The translations under genes and the position numbers were made by a program. The notes under the pieces are model-generated. The model had not been told where the DNA came from. It searched no databases and worked only from the letters and a program-made list of their open reading frames with translations. Shown one piece after another: positions 49,203 to 59,541 of a DNA stretch of 64,000 bases (positions are counted from its first letter, which is position 1; each line of letters opens with the position of its first letter). The DNA is from Maritimibacter sp. (GTDB taxonomy: Bacteria > Pseudomonadota > Alphaproteobacteria > Rhodobacterales > Rhodobacteraceae), in assembly GCA_002695005.1 (NCBI GenBank), contig NZNT01000006.1, positions 52,110 to 116,109 on the forward strand, read 5' to 3'.

Positions 49203-50501
49203 TCACTCGGCCGGCGTGAGGTCGGCGGCCTTCGCCCCCGGCGGGATCATCGGCGGCGCGGCGTTCAGCGCTTCGCGCGCGAACCCGGCGGCGGCCTGAT
49301 ACTTGGCCATGAAGTCGCGCCGCTCGGCCTCGGGGATCACGTCGTCGATATTGTCGAATTCACCCCCGCAGCGCTCATCCACCATGTTGAGCAGGCCGAA
49401 GGGGCCGGCGCCGCGATTGCGCAGCACGACCTCGCCGATCGGTCCGGCCATCTGCGCGTCATAGGCGGTGAGCGCCGCCGGGGTCACGCCATGCTCCACC
49501 AGTTTCGCGCCCAGCACCCGTGCGTCGATCACAGCCTGGCTCGCGCCGTTCGATCCGGTGGGATACATGGCGTGGGCCGCGTCCCCCATCAGGGCGACGG
49601 CGCCGTCGACCCAGCAGTCGATGGGATCACGGTCGATCATCGGGTTCTCATAGGCCACGTCGGCCTTGCGCAGCATCTCCGGCACGTCGAGCCAGTCGTA
49701 TTTGAACCCCTCGAAGTTGTCCGCGAATTCCTCGATCTCGACCGGGCGGAACCAGCCCGACTTTTCCCAGCCCGAGGCCGGGTCCACCGTCATCTCGGCG
49801 ATCCAGTTGATGAGCGCAAGGCCGGTGTCCGGGTCCGGGTGGCTGATCGGGTAGATCACCATGCGGTGCCTGTGCGTCCCCAGCCCCACGAAGGACGAGC
49901 CGGAGCGGATCGGCTTGGCGACCGTCGTGCCGCGCCACATGATCGCGCCGCCCCAGTTGATGGGCGGCTGGTCGGGGTGCATCTGGGCGCGGAGCTGCGA
50001 ATGGATACCGTCGGCCCCGATGAGGAGCGACCCGGTTTCCTCGCGGGTGCCCGCCTCGGTCTCGACAAAGGCCGTCACGGTCCCGTCCGCGTTGTTTCGG
50101 TAGCCGGTGACGCGCGCGCCGAGTTCCAGCGCCCCTGCCCCGGCCCGCTCCATAAAGGTGTCGGCCAGCAGCATGTGGAACTGCCCGCGATGAACCGCGT
50201 ATTGCGGCCAGTCGTAGCCGGCGAAGGTGCCGCGTTCTTCGGAATAGATGTCGTTGCCGTTGAGGCCCACGAGCGCCCATTCCTTCGCAGGCACACCCAC
50301 GCGATCCAGCGCGTCCTGACCGATCCCGAGGTCGTAAAGCTCACGCACCGCGTTGGGCTGTATGTTGATCCCGACGCCGAGCGGCTTGAGCTCCCGCACG
50401 CCTTCGAACACGACGCAGTCGACGCCGATCTGGTGCAACGTCAGCGCGGTGGCCAAACCGCCGATCCCGCCGCCCGCAATCATGACCCTGGGTCCCGACA
50501 T
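49203..50501 (-). CDS. FAD-dependent aromatic-ring monooxygenase (salicylate/3-hydroxybenzoate hydroxylase-like)
   Basis: 432 residues with GGAGGG before the ATG. Class A flavoprotein monooxygenase motifs: RVMIAGGGIGGLATALTL (GxGxxG), LLIGADGIHSQLR (DG motif) and VALMGDAAHAMYPTGSNGAS (GD motif). Substrates in the family are phenolic acids; none can be assigned. Its C-terminus is Pro/Ala rich. A single gene divergent from eno. Confidence 0.9.
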   Translation of the reverse strand: MSGPRVMIAGGGIGGLATALTLHQIGVDCVVFEGVRELKPLGVGINIQPNAVRELYDLGIGQDALDRVGVPAKEWALVGLNGNDIYSEERGTFAGYDWPQYAVHRGQFHMLLADTFMERAGAGALELGARVTGYRNNADGTVTAFVETEAGTREETGSLLIGADGIHSQLRAQMHPDQPPINWGGAIMWRGTTVAKPIRSGSSFVGLGTHRHRMVIYPISHPDPDTGLALINWIAEMTVDPASGWEKSGWFRPVEIEEFADNFEGFKYDWLDVPEMLRKADVAYENPMIDRDPIDCWVDGAVALMGDAAHAMYPTGSNGASQAVIDARVLGAKLVEHGVTPAALTAYDAQMAGPIGEVVLRNRGAGPFGLLNMVDERCGGEFDNIDDVIPEAERRDFMAKYQAAAGFAREALNAAPPMIPPGAKAADLTPAE

Positions 50502-50573
50502 GATCCCTCCCTCTCCAAAAAGCCCCGTGTGTCTATCACGCGGACGCAGTATCTCAATGGTTCATTGCCATAA

Positions 50574-51932
<1,359 letters not shown>

Positions 51933-51951
51933 TCAGGGCTGCGCGTCGTCC

Positions 51952-52953
51952 ATGACCGTCCACCTCTTCGGCGGATCGAACACGCGCATGGGGGCGGGCT
52001 GGACCCGCCCCTACACTGCCGCGATGGGCGATGTGCAGAACCACGCCATCGGGGCCACGTCGAGCTATACGGCGCTGTTCCGCTTTTTCTCCGGTCCCAA
52101 TGTCGGGCCGGGCGACGTGGTGGTGTGGGAATACGCGCTCAATGACCGCGAGATCCTCGATCGCGATGGGTTGGCGGTCGACTACCTGCTCGCAGGCGTG
52201 GAGCACCTGATCCGCCTCGCCCGCGCGCGCGGCGCGGGGTTCGTCCCCGTCCTTCTCACCAGCTTGCCGGTCGAGCGGGGCACCGACCGCGGGGCCTATT
52301 ACGATGATCTGCGCAGGCTCCTGTCCCACTACGGGCTGCACCCCGTCGACGTGAACGCCCGCCTGCGCGCCGAGCGCGGAACCGATGCGCTGACGCCCGA
52401 AGATTACGACGACGATGTGCATTACGCGCGCGGCCCGATCCATGCCACCATCGCCAAGTGGGTCGCCGAGGCGACCGCGTCCGCATCGGTTCCGCACGAA
52501 GTGGCACCGCTCTACACCGGCAACACGCGGGTCGAGCTCGTAACCGACTTCGCGACCGAGCGGTTCCGCAATTCCGTTCTCGACATCCCTGTCGCTTGGG
52601 ACAGGCGGACGGCACGGTTTTCCGGTGACGGCCAACTCCTCGCCGCTTTCCTTGTGAGCGCCCCCCTCAGCGCCAGTGCAGCCCTGCGTGTGACCACCCC
52701 CGGCAGTCCGGCCCGGAGCCGCACGATCGCGACGCGAAGCATCGTCCTGCAACACGAATTGCGCGCGCTGCACTTGCCGGAGGGTTGGCCCGTAACGCCG
52801 CGCAGCAGCGCCCGGATCGCACAGCGTAGGCTGGTGTTATGGCCCGGCCCGGCCGTAGAGTTCCTGCGCAAGCATCGCCGCCTGCCCCGCGCGACCGAGT
52901 GCCGCCCGGCGCTTGCGGGTTTGTTGGTGGCGCGGGACGGAGACCCTGAATGA
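51952..52953 (+). CDS. SGNH/GDSL-like hydrolase of unknown substrate
   Basis: 333 residues. The N-terminal HLFGGSNTRMGAGW resembles the nucleophile block of SGNH hydrolases, followed by SSYTALFRFF, VVVWEYALND (Asn block) and DDVHYARGPIHATIAKWV, which could hold the Asp-His pair. A C-terminal region from about residue 190 looks beta-rich and has no recognised family. No signal peptide. Coupled to the next gene by an ATGA overlap. Assignment rests on motif spacing and is moderate. Confidence 0.65.
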   Translation: MTVHLFGGSNTRMGAGWTRPYTAAMGDVQNHAIGATSSYTALFRFFSGPNVGPGDVVVWEYALNDREILDRDGLAVDYLLAGVEHLIRLARARGAGFVPVLLTSLPVERGTDRGAYYDDLRRLLSHYGLHPVDVNARLRAERGTDALTPEDYDDDVHYARGPIHATIAKWVAEATASASVPHEVAPLYTGNTRVELVTDFATERFRNSVLDIPVAWDRRTARFSGDGQLLAAFLVSAPLSASAALRVTTPGSPARSRTIATRSIVLQHELRALHLPEGWPVTPRSSARIAQRRLVLWPGPAVEFLRKHRRLPRATECRPALAGLLVARDGDPE

Positions 52954-53372
52954 CGGCGGACGAAATCATCGCGACCCTGTGCCTCACCCCGCATCCCGAG
53001 GGTGGCTGGTTCCGGGAAACCTTCCGCGCCCCGGCTCCGGAGGGGACGCGCAGCCCCGGCACGGCGATCTATTTCCTGCTGAAAGCGGGGGAAAACAGCC
53101 ATTGGCACAAGGTGGATGCTGCCGAGACCTGGCACTACTACGCCGGTGCGCCCCTCACGCTGTCCATCGCATCTGGCGAGGCCGGGCCCGCCGTCCACCA
53201 GACACTCGGCCCCGCCCTTGCGCTGGGTGAGGCGCCGCAGATCACCGTCCCGCCAGACCACTGGCAAGCAGCCCGGACCACCGGCGACTATACCCTCGTC
53301 GGCTGCACAGTCAGTCCGGGGTTCGAGTTCGGCGGGTTCACGCTTGCCCCGCCCGGATTCACGATCCCCTGA
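52950..53372 (+). CDS. Cupin protein of the DUF985 family
   Basis: 140 residues. LTPHPEGGWFRETFR, AIYFLLKAGENSHWHKVDAAETWHYY and the end PGFEFGGFTLAPPGF are the DUF985 cupin motifs, with two His residues and a Glu as likely metal ligands. Enzyme activity is unknown. It overlaps the SGNH-like gene by 4 bases and ends at a hairpin-rich convergent gap. Confidence 0.9.
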   Translation: MTADEIIATLCLTPHPEGGWFRETFRAPAPEGTRSPGTAIYFLLKAGENSHWHKVDAAETWHYYAGAPLTLSIASGEAGPAVHQTLGPALALGEAPQITVPPDHWQAARTTGDYTLVGCTVSPGFEFGGFTLAPPGFTIP

Positions 53373-53416
53373 GCGGGTTTCTTGTGTGACCGACACCATT
53401 GTCCCCGGAAACCAGC

Positions 53417-53434
53417 GCGCCCCGCTTGGGGCGC
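53417..53434. terminator. Terminator hairpin between convergent cupin and mltG genes
   Basis: GCGCCCC-GCTT-GGGGCGC is nested inside a wider inverted repeat CTGAGCGGG (53369-53377) / CCCGCTCAG (53450-53458). It follows the cupin stop on plus and the mltG stop on minus, and ACTGTTTAG follows the hairpin on plus. Confidence 0.55.
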
Positions 53435-53479
53435 ACTGTTTAGGGGCAGCCCGCTCAGCACCCGGCGACCAACGTTCGC

Positions 53480-54634
53480 CTACTGGTTCGCGGCCCGCTC
53501 CGCCTCGATCTCGCGCCAGCGGGCGACGTTGCGGTTGTGGTCTTCGAGCGTGGTCGCGAAGGCATGGCCCCCGGTGCCGTCGGCCACGAAGAACAGGTAA
53601 TCGGTGCTGTCCGGGTGGACCGCCGCTTCGATCGCGGCAAGCCCCGGGTTCGCGATTGGTGTCGGCGGAAGTCCGGCGATGACATAGGTGTTATAAGGCG
53701 TCTCGGCGCGCAGTTCGGACTGGCGGATGCCGCGGCCCAGCACACCCTGCCCGTTCGTGATCCCGTAGATCACGGTGGGGTCGGTCTGGAGCCGCATCCC
53801 CTGCTCAAGCCGGTTGACGAAGACGCTCGCCACCTGCCGACGCTCCTCGGCGACGCCGGTTTCCTTTTCGACGATGGAGGCCATGATGAGCGCCTCTTCA
53901 GGGCTGTCGTAAGGCAGTCCTTCGGCGCGGTTCTCCCAGGCCGTGGCAAGGCGCGCGTCCTGCGCGTCTTCCATCCGCGCGATCAGCTCGGCGCGCGCAT
54001 CGTCCGGGCGCATCTCGTAGCTGTCCGGGGCAAGCGAGCCTTCGGCGGGCACCTCGGCCAGTTCGCCGTCCAGAAACTCGACCTGACGCAGCGCGTTCAC
54101 GATCTGCCAGGACGTCGTGCCCTCGGCGATGGCGATGCGGTATCGGGTGTCGGCCTGATCGCGCACGCGGGTATAGTCGGCGGGCACCTCCGCGTCCGGG
54201 GCGAATTCGGCCACCGTCACGAAGGACTGGGTCGCCGGGTCGAGTTCGCGCACCTGGTATTCGGCCGAGTTGATCCCGATCCGGTAGATGACTTCCGTCC
54301 CGCAGGTCGACGCGCCGCCGCGCGTCACGACGTCCACGATTTCTTCCATCGAGGCATTTTCGTCCACGAGGAAAGAGCCTGCCTTGAGCTGCGTCGACTT
54401 GCCGGAATACTCGGCCCCCATGCGGAAGATCGAGGGGCTCGTGATCGCGCCCTGCGCCTCAAGCGCATCGGACACGCGGTTGAAGTTCGAGCCCGGCTCC
54501 ACCTTCAGGCAGATGGCGGTCTCAAGCGGCCCCTGGGCCACATACTGCCGCTGCCCCCAGCCGATCACGCCGCCGACCACGACGAGCGCGACGATCATCA
54601 GGGACAGGGTGTTGGAGGCGATGTTTCGCCACAT
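53480..54634 (-). CDS. mltG: Endolytic murein transglycosylase
   Basis: 384 residues. A membrane anchor (SLMIVALVVVGGVIGW) is followed by a LysM-like part and the YceG/MltG catalytic domain with the active Glu in ALIMASIVEKETGVAEERRQVASVF, then TDPTVIYGI, SPYNTY-like TPYNTYVIAGLPPTPIANPG and GGHAFATTLEDHNRNV. It cuts nascent glycan strands and works with peptidoglycan synthases. Start and fabF stop share one base (TGATG), as is usual in this fab cluster. Confidence 0.94.
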   Translation of the reverse strand: MWRNIASNTLSLMIVALVVVGGVIGWGQRQYVAQGPLETAICLKVEPGSNFNRVSDALEAQGAITSPSIFRMGAEYSGKSTQLKAGSFLVDENASMEEIVDVVTRGGASTCGTEVIYRIGINSAEYQVRELDPATQSFVTVAEFAPDAEVPADYTRVRDQADTRYRIAIAEGTTSWQIVNALRQVEFLDGELAEVPAEGSLAPDSYEMRPDDARAELIARMEDAQDARLATAWENRAEGLPYDSPEEALIMASIVEKETGVAEERRQVASVFVNRLEQGMRLQTDPTVIYGITNGQGVLGRGIRQSELRAETPYNTYVIAGLPPTPIANPGLAAIEAAVHPDSTDYLFFVADGTGGHAFATTLEDHNRNVARWREIEAERAANQ

Positions 54635-55902
54635 CAATCGCGGACCTTGCCCATGATGAGACAGGCGTTGGTGCCGCCGAAGCCGAAGGAATTGGACAGC
54701 GCGACGTCGATTTCACGCTCCTCGGCGCCGTTGGCGGCGAGCGAGAGCTTCGGCTCGACGGCGGGATTGTCGAGGTTGATCGTCGGCGGCGCGATCTGGT
54801 CACGCAGGGCGAGCAGCGAGAAGATCGCCTCCACAGACCCGGCCGCGCCCAGAAGGTGACCGATGGACGATTTGGTCGAGGACATCGTCGCCTTGGCCGC
54901 GTGATCGCCCAGCAGGCGCTCGACAGCCGCGAGTTCGATCGTGTCCGCCATGGTCGAGGTGCCATGTGCGTTGATGTAGTCGATGTCCTGTGGCGTGAGC
55001 CCGGCGGATTTGAGCGCGGCCTCCATCGCACGGAAGCCCCCGTCGCCATCTTCGGAGGGCGCGGTGATGTGATAAGCGTCGCCGGACATGCCGTAGCCCA
55101 GGATTTCGCCGTAGATCCTGGCGCCGCGCGCCTTGGCGTGCTCATATTCCTCGAGCACGACAATGCCGGACCCCTCGCCCATCACGAACCCGTCCCGATC
55201 CGCGTCATAGGGGCGCGAGGCTGTTTCGGGCGCATCCGCGCGTTTGGTGGAGAGCGCCTTGCAGGCGTTGAAGCCACCGATCCCGATCTCGGAAATCGCG
55301 GCCTCGGCACCGCCGGCCACCATCACGTCGGCATCGCCCAGCATGATGAGGCGCGAGGCATCGCCGATGGCGTGCGCGCCGGTGGAACAGGCCGTGACGA
55401 CCGCGTGGTTCGGGCCCTTGAAGCCGTATTTGATCGAGACTTGTCCGGAGATCAGGTTGATGAGCGAGCCCGGAATGAAGAACGGCGAAATGCGGCGCGG
55501 GCCTTTCTCGGCGACCATCAGCGTCGTTTCGGCGATGGAGTTCAGCCCGCCGATGCCGGAGCCGATCATCACGCCGGTGCGCAGTTGTTCCTCTTCCGAA
55601 GGGTCGGTCCACCCGGCGTCCTGCACCGCCTGAATGGCAGCCGCCATGCCATAGAGGATGAAGTCGTCGACCTTGCGCCGGTCGCGCGGTTCCATCCAGT
55701 CGTCAGGGTTGAACGTGCCGTCCGAGCCGTCGCCATAGGGGATTTCGCAGGCGTAGTTGGTGACCACGCGGCTTGCGTCGAAGCGGGTGATTGTCCCTGC
55801 GCCGGACTTACCGGCGAGGATCCGCTTCCAGCTTTCCTCAACACCGCAGGCCAGGGGCGAAACCATGCCCAGACCGGTGACGACGACGCGACGCTTCTCC
55901 AT
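54634..55902 (-). CDS. fabF: Beta-ketoacyl-ACP synthase II
   Basis: 422 residues from the ATG of MEKRRVVVTGLGMVSPLACG. The condensing-enzyme triad is visible: Cys in VVTACSTGAHAIG, His in INAHGTST and His in KSSIGHLLGAAG, with the Phe-rich end NSFGFGGTNACLIM. It elongates fatty acids. It is downstream of acpP with a hairpin between them. Confidence 0.97.
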   Translation of the reverse strand: MEKRRVVVTGLGMVSPLACGVEESWKRILAGKSGAGTITRFDASRVVTNYACEIPYGDGSDGTFNPDDWMEPRDRRKVDDFILYGMAAAIQAVQDAGWTDPSEEEQLRTGVMIGSGIGGLNSIAETTLMVAEKGPRRISPFFIPGSLINLISGQVSIKYGFKGPNHAVVTACSTGAHAIGDASRLIMLGDADVMVAGGAEAAISEIGIGGFNACKALSTKRADAPETASRPYDADRDGFVMGEGSGIVVLEEYEHAKARGARIYGEILGYGMSGDAYHITAPSEDGDGGFRAMEAALKSAGLTPQDIDYINAHGTSTMADTIELAAVERLLGDHAAKATMSSTKSSIGHLLGAAGSVEAIFSLLALRDQIAPPTINLDNPAVEPKLSLAANGAEEREIDVALSNSFGFGGTNACLIMGKVRD

Positions 55903-56030
55903 CGAGACAGCCCTTTTTTCGATTGTTTTGCCGCGCGTTGGATAGCCTCTCACGCCCCCCCGTGGCAAGCGCGAAACGCCGGAAGTGCCCCGGGGCGGCG
56001 GTCAACCGCAGCCTCCTCCTCAAACGCAGA

Positions 56031-56054
56031 ACGGCGCCCGCGTTGGGGCGCCGT
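56031..56054 (-). terminator. Hairpin between acpP and fabF
   Basis: ACGGCGCCC/GGGCGCCGT with a 6-base loop follows the acpP stop (minus strand); TCTGCGTTTG comes next. It may act as a partial terminator that keeps acpP mRNA more abundant than fabF, as known in other bacteria. Confidence 0.6.
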
Positions 56055-56075
56055 CCGACTTTCTGGCGTCGTCGT

Positions 56076-56309
56076 TCAGACGGCTTCAGAGATGAACTTT
56101 ACCGCGTCGCCGAAGGTCTGGATCGATTCCGCGGCGTCGTCCGGGATCTCGATGCCGAATTCTTCCTCGAAGGCCATGACCAGCTCGACGGTATCAAGCG
56201 AGTCAGCGCCGAGGTCGTCGATGAACGAGGCCGATTCCGTGACCTTGTCTTCTTCCACGCCGAGGTGCTCGACTACGATTTTCTTCACGCGATCTGCGAC
56301 GTCGCTCAT
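56076..56309 (-). CDS. acpP: Acyl carrier protein
   Basis: 77 residues, acidic. The phosphopantetheine site [14 protein letters not shown] has Ser37; the N-terminal helix [20 protein letters not shown] and the end [13 protein letters not shown] are typical of primary ACP. It carries growing fatty acyl chains. A 217-base leader separates it from fabG and holds its likely promoter. Confidence 0.98.
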   Translation of the reverse strand: MSDVADRVKKIVVEHLGVEEDKVTESASFIDDLGADSLDTVELVMAFEEEFGIEIPDDAAESIQTFGDAVKFISEAV

Positions 56310-56434
56310 ATCATATCCTCATATTTTTCGGGCACTTGGCCCTGTCGTTTGCCCCTTGCGGGGCGCCATGAACTGTCCTCGACAGAGCGAGGCGACGCCG
56401 GTGAGCGAAGCTGCCCGGCGCCAAATCTCCGCCC

Positions 56435-56462
56435 CCTTTAGCATAAAGCATCCCGGGGGCAA
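56435..56462 (-). promoter_or_regulatory. Candidate promoter of acpP
   Basis: On the minus strand TTGCCC (56462-56457) and TAAAGG (56440-56435) are spaced by 16 bases, about 125 bases before the acpP start. A small GCCCC-TTGC-GGGGC hairpin (56351-56364) lies in the leader. Confidence 0.35.
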
Positions 56463-56526
56463 ACGATTTGTCCGCCGCCCCGGCGCACCGCGTGCGCGAC
56501 CGCCGAGGGACAACCGAAACGTGTGC

Positions 56527-57264
56527 TCAGAGCATCGCCATGCCGCCGTTGACGTGCAAGGTCGCACCGGTGACGTAGCCCGCCTCGGGTGATGCGAGAT
56601 AGAGCACGGCGGCGGCGATTTCCTCGGGCGTGCCCATGCGGCCCGTGGGGATCTGACCGTTGATCTTGTCTTTCTGATCGTCGGTCAGTTTCTCGGTCAT
56701 CGCGGTGGCGATGAAGCCGGGGGCCACGCAATTGGCCGTGATCCCGCGCGAGGCGACCTCATAGGCGATGGATTTGGTCATGCCGACCATGCCGGCCTTG
56801 GAGGCGGCGTAGTTCACCTGCCCCGGGTTGCCGGTCGCACCGACGATGGAGGAGATGTTCACGATCCGGCCCCAGCGGGCCTTCATCATCGGGCGCATCA
56901 CGGCGCGGCACAGCCGCATGGTGGCAGTCAGGTTCACGTCGATGACGCTTTGCCAGTCGTCGTCGGACATGCGCATGAAGATCTGGTCGCGGGTGATGCC
57001 CGCATTATTGACGAGGATGTCGAGCGCGCCCATCGCCTCGACCGCCTGCTTGGGCAGGGCGTCGACCGCCTCGGGGTCCGAGAGGTTGCAGGGCACGACG
57101 TGCACCCTGTCACCCAGCTCGCCCGCAAGTGCCTTGAGCGGCTCTTCGCGTGTGCCGGAGATGGCGACGGTGGCCCCGGCGGCGTGAAGCGCCTTGGCGA
57201 TCTCGCCGCCGATCCCGCCAGACGCGCCGGTCACGAGCGCGCATTTTCCAGTCAGATCAAACAT
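56527..57264 (-). CDS. fabG: 3-oxoacyl-ACP reductase
   Basis: 245 residues. SDR fold with ALVTGASGGIGGEIAKAL, NNAGITRDQIFMRM, the catalytic Ser in NISSIVGATGNPGQVNYAASKAG (Tyr and Lys of the triad included) and GFIATAMTEKL. NADPH-dependent reduction in fatty acid elongation. Sits 26 bases behind fabD. Confidence 0.97.
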   Translation of the reverse strand: MFDLTGKCALVTGASGGIGGEIAKALHAAGATVAISGTREEPLKALAGELGDRVHVVPCNLSDPEAVDALPKQAVEAMGALDILVNNAGITRDQIFMRMSDDDWQSVIDVNLTATMRLCRAVMRPMMKARWGRIVNISSIVGATGNPGQVNYAASKAGMVGMTKSIAYEVASRGITANCVAPGFIATAMTEKLTDDQKDKINGQIPTGRMGTPEEIAAAVLYLASPEAGYVTGATLHVNGGMAML

Positions 57265-57290
57265 ATCTCGTCCTTCGTTAATGTGTCGGG

Positions 57291-58232
57291 TCAGCCTGCG
57301 GCCTGTTCGGCGGCGGCCTTGACCTCATCCGGTGCGCCGACCGTGGCGGTGGCGAGGCTCTTGTCGATCCGGCGGATCATGCCGGTGAGGGCCTTGCCCG
57401 CCCCGATCTCCCACGTCGCGTCGACGCCGTTCGCGGCCATCCAGAGCACGCTTTCGCGCCAGCGCACCGAGCCGGTCACCTGCTCGACGAGGAGCTGGCG
57501 GATCGTGTCGGGGTCCGAAACAGCCTCGGCCTTCACGTTTGCGACGAGCGGCACGGCGGGCGCGTTGATGGTGACGGCGGCGAGCGCCTCGGCCATCACA
57601 TCGGCGGCGGGCTGCATCAGCGCACAATGGAACGGGGCGGAGACCGGAAGCAGCACCGCGCGGCGCGCGCCCTTCTCCTTGGCGATCTCGACCGCGCGTT
57701 CCACGGCGGCCTTGTGGCCCGAGACGACCACCTGCGCGGGGTCGTTGTCGTTGGCGGCCTGACAGACCTCGCCCTGCGCGGCTTCCTCGGCCACCGCCTT
57801 CGCGGCGACGAAGTCGAGGCCAAGAAGCGCGGCCATCGCGCCTTCGCCCACCGGCACGGCCTTTTGCATCGCTTCGCCGCGGGTGCGCAGGAGACGGGCG
57901 GTGTCGGCTATGGAAATAGCACCGGCGGCGGCCAGTGCGGAGTATTCACCCAGCGAATGACCAGCGACGAAACCGGCGGCCTCGACACCCACCCCTTCGG
58001 CCTCCAGCGCGCGCATCGCGGCGAGCGAGGTGGCCATGAGAGCAGGCTGGGCGTTCTGGGTGAGCGTGAGTTCGTCCTGCTCGCCGTTCCAGATGATGTT
58101 GGACAGTTTGAGGCCAAGCGCCTCATCGACCTCATCGAAGACCGCCTTGGCGGCCGGATAGGCCTCGGCCAGATCGCGGCCCATACCGATGGTCTGAGCG
58201 CCCTGTCCGGGAAATACGAATGCGCGGGTCAT
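57291..58232 (-). CDS. fabD: Malonyl-CoA:ACP transacylase
   Basis: 313 residues from the ATG at 58232 (GGGAGGGG upstream). FVFPGQGAQTIGMG, LTQNAQPALMATSLA, the nucleophile Ser in AGHSLGEYSALAAAG, and the His in VSAPFHCALMQPA. It loads malonate onto ACP. First gene of fabD-fabG-acpP-fabF-mltG on the minus strand. Confidence 0.97.
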   Translation of the reverse strand: MTRAFVFPGQGAQTIGMGRDLAEAYPAAKAVFDEVDEALGLKLSNIIWNGEQDELTLTQNAQPALMATSLAAMRALEAEGVGVEAAGFVAGHSLGEYSALAAAGAISIADTARLLRTRGEAMQKAVPVGEGAMAALLGLDFVAAKAVAEEAAQGEVCQAANDNDPAQVVVSGHKAAVERAVEIAKEKGARRAVLLPVSAPFHCALMQPAADVMAEALAAVTINAPAVPLVANVKAEAVSDPDTIRQLLVEQVTGSVRWRESVLWMAANGVDATWEIGAGKALTGMIRRIDKSLATATVGAPDEVKAAAEQAAG

Positions 58233-58304
58233 GGCCCCTCCCTCGTTCTCGATTGACGAGGGGATAGCGTGGCAGCGGCCCCGGCGCAACGCCCAGCGGC
58301 GGTG

Positions 58305-58886
58305 TCAGGCCGCGCGTTTGCCGTAGGTCAGGTCGTAGGTGATGCGCTGGCGCAGCCGTTCCATCGGCTGGCGCCCGCCCTGCGAAATCTCGATGGCGAC
58401 GTTATCGCCGAGGCGCAGGAACAGCCGCGCGGGTTGACTGGTGTTCGCGTTGCGCAGCAGGAAAACCGACTGCACTTCGTCGAAGCGCAGGATGTCCGTC
58501 GGGCTGAACGTGCCCGAGAGGTCGCGACCGCCAAGGCGGATCACGTTGTGCTTGAGGTCGACATGCATCTCGATACCCGGACGTTCGCGCCCGGCGCGGA
58601 ACAGGACCGCGCCCAGCAGCATGAACATGACCATCGCGCCCAGTTTCATTGCGATAAGGCCGCTGCCCGCCTCGCCGTCCGGCAGAAGGCCGATCACGAG
58701 CCCCGACATGAACAGGATGATCCCGAAGAACCGGGCCAGCGAATAGCGCAGGATATTGGCGTCGAGCGGGCATCCGTTGCCGACGATGTAGCCCCACGGG
58801 GTCATCGTGAGGCAGTTGTCACTGCCCTGACGGGCCTGCGCCTGTCCAGCGGTCGGAAATTCCAGGTTTCCTGCCAAAGCGTTCAT
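58305..58886 (-). CDS. Conserved-looking membrane protein of unknown function
   Basis: 193 residues from the ATG at 58886 with GAGGGAC upstream. A cytoplasmic or soluble N-part (NCLTMTPWGYIVGNGCPLDA) is followed by two membrane helices (FFGIILFMSGLVIGLLP and LIAMKLGAMVMFMLLGAVLF) and a C-terminal domain of about 95 residues with a beta-rich, PH-like look (EMHVDLKHNVIRLGGRDLSG). I do not recognise the family. It is divergent from the rpsF operon and near the fab cluster; no role is proposed. Confidence 0.7.
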   Translation of the reverse strand: MNALAGNLEFPTAGQAQARQGSDNCLTMTPWGYIVGNGCPLDANILRYSLARFFGIILFMSGLVIGLLPDGEAGSGLIAMKLGAMVMFMLLGAVLFRAGRERPGIEMHVDLKHNVIRLGGRDLSGTFSPTDILRFDEVQSVFLLRNANTSQPARLFLRLGDNVAIEISQGGRQPMERLRQRITYDLTYGKRAA

Positions 58887-59034
58887 TGTCGGTCCCTCGC
58901 GGTTGCGAATGTCTTCCCACCGATCACCTTTATTTACGAACGTGGCCGGATTGGGGCATGGAATGGCACGGCTCAGGGCGCTTACCGGGTCATTCCGGGG
59001 CATGTCGCGCTGGCCGGAAACCCCTCATTCGTCC

Positions 59035-59062
59035 TTGCAATCAAGGCGATCCCATGTAAAAG
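59035..59062 (+). promoter_or_regulatory. Weak candidate promoter of the rpsF operon
   Basis: TTGCAA (59035-59040) and TAAAAG (59057-59062) with 16 bases between lie about 100 bases before rpsF and just upstream of a leader stem at 59070. The match is by eye and only modest. Confidence 0.3.
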
Positions 59063-59069
59063 GGCGCTT

Positions 59070-59121
59070 CCTTCCGCGGATTGGATGAACCGCGTGGCCT
59101 CTCGTGAACGGGTGCGGAAGG
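59070..59121 (+). ncRNA. Structured 5' leader of rpsF, candidate S6:S18 autoregulatory RNA
   Basis: CCTTCCGC (59070-59077) pairs perfectly with GCGGAAGG (59114-59121), enclosing GATGAACCGCGTGG in the loop region. A stem with an unpaired CCG just upstream of rpsF is the hallmark of the S6:S18 leader described in several phyla. The fit here is by inspection only and no covariance was tested. Confidence 0.4.
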
Positions 59122-59163
59122 GTGATCCGTTCTTTGAAGCGCGCCTGAAAAACTGGAGTGATC

Positions 59164-59523
59164 ATGCCGCTTTACGAGCATGTGATGATTGCGCGTCAGG
59201 ACCTGTCCAACGCGCAAGCCGAAGGCCTTGTCGAGCACTTCTCGACCGTCCTTTCCGACAACGGCGGCAAAGTCGTCGACTCGGAATACTGGGGCGTCAA
59301 GACGATGGCCTACAAGATCAACAAGAACCGCAAGGGCCACTATGCCTTCCTGCGCACGGACGCACCGTCGGACGCCGTGCAGGAGATGGAACGCCTCATG
59401 CGCCTGCATGACGACGTGATGCGCGTGCTGACCATCAAGGTCGACGGCCACGAAGAAGGCCCGTCGGTTCAAATGCAGAAACGTGACGAACGCGACAACC
59501 GTCGTGAACGTCGCGATCGCTGA
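59164..59523 (+). CDS. rpsF: Ribosomal protein S6
   Basis: 119 residues. The start MPLYEHVMIARQDLSNAQAE has GGAG upstream; VIDSEYWG-like VVDSEYWGVKTMAYKINKNRKGHYAFLRTDA and MRVLTIKVDGHEEG are S6 landmarks. The tail is basic (QKRDERDNRRERRDR) and does not end in the glutamates to which E. coli RimK adds more. It binds S18 on the 30S platform. Operon with rpsR (18-base gap) and rplI. Confidence 0.97.
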   Translation: MPLYEHVMIARQDLSNAQAEGLVEHFSTVLSDNGGKVVDSEYWGVKTMAYKINKNRKGHYAFLRTDAPSDAVQEMERLMRLHDDVMRVLTIKVDGHEEGPSVQMQKRDERDNRRERRDR

Positions 59524-59541
59524 GAGAGAAGGAGCTAACAC

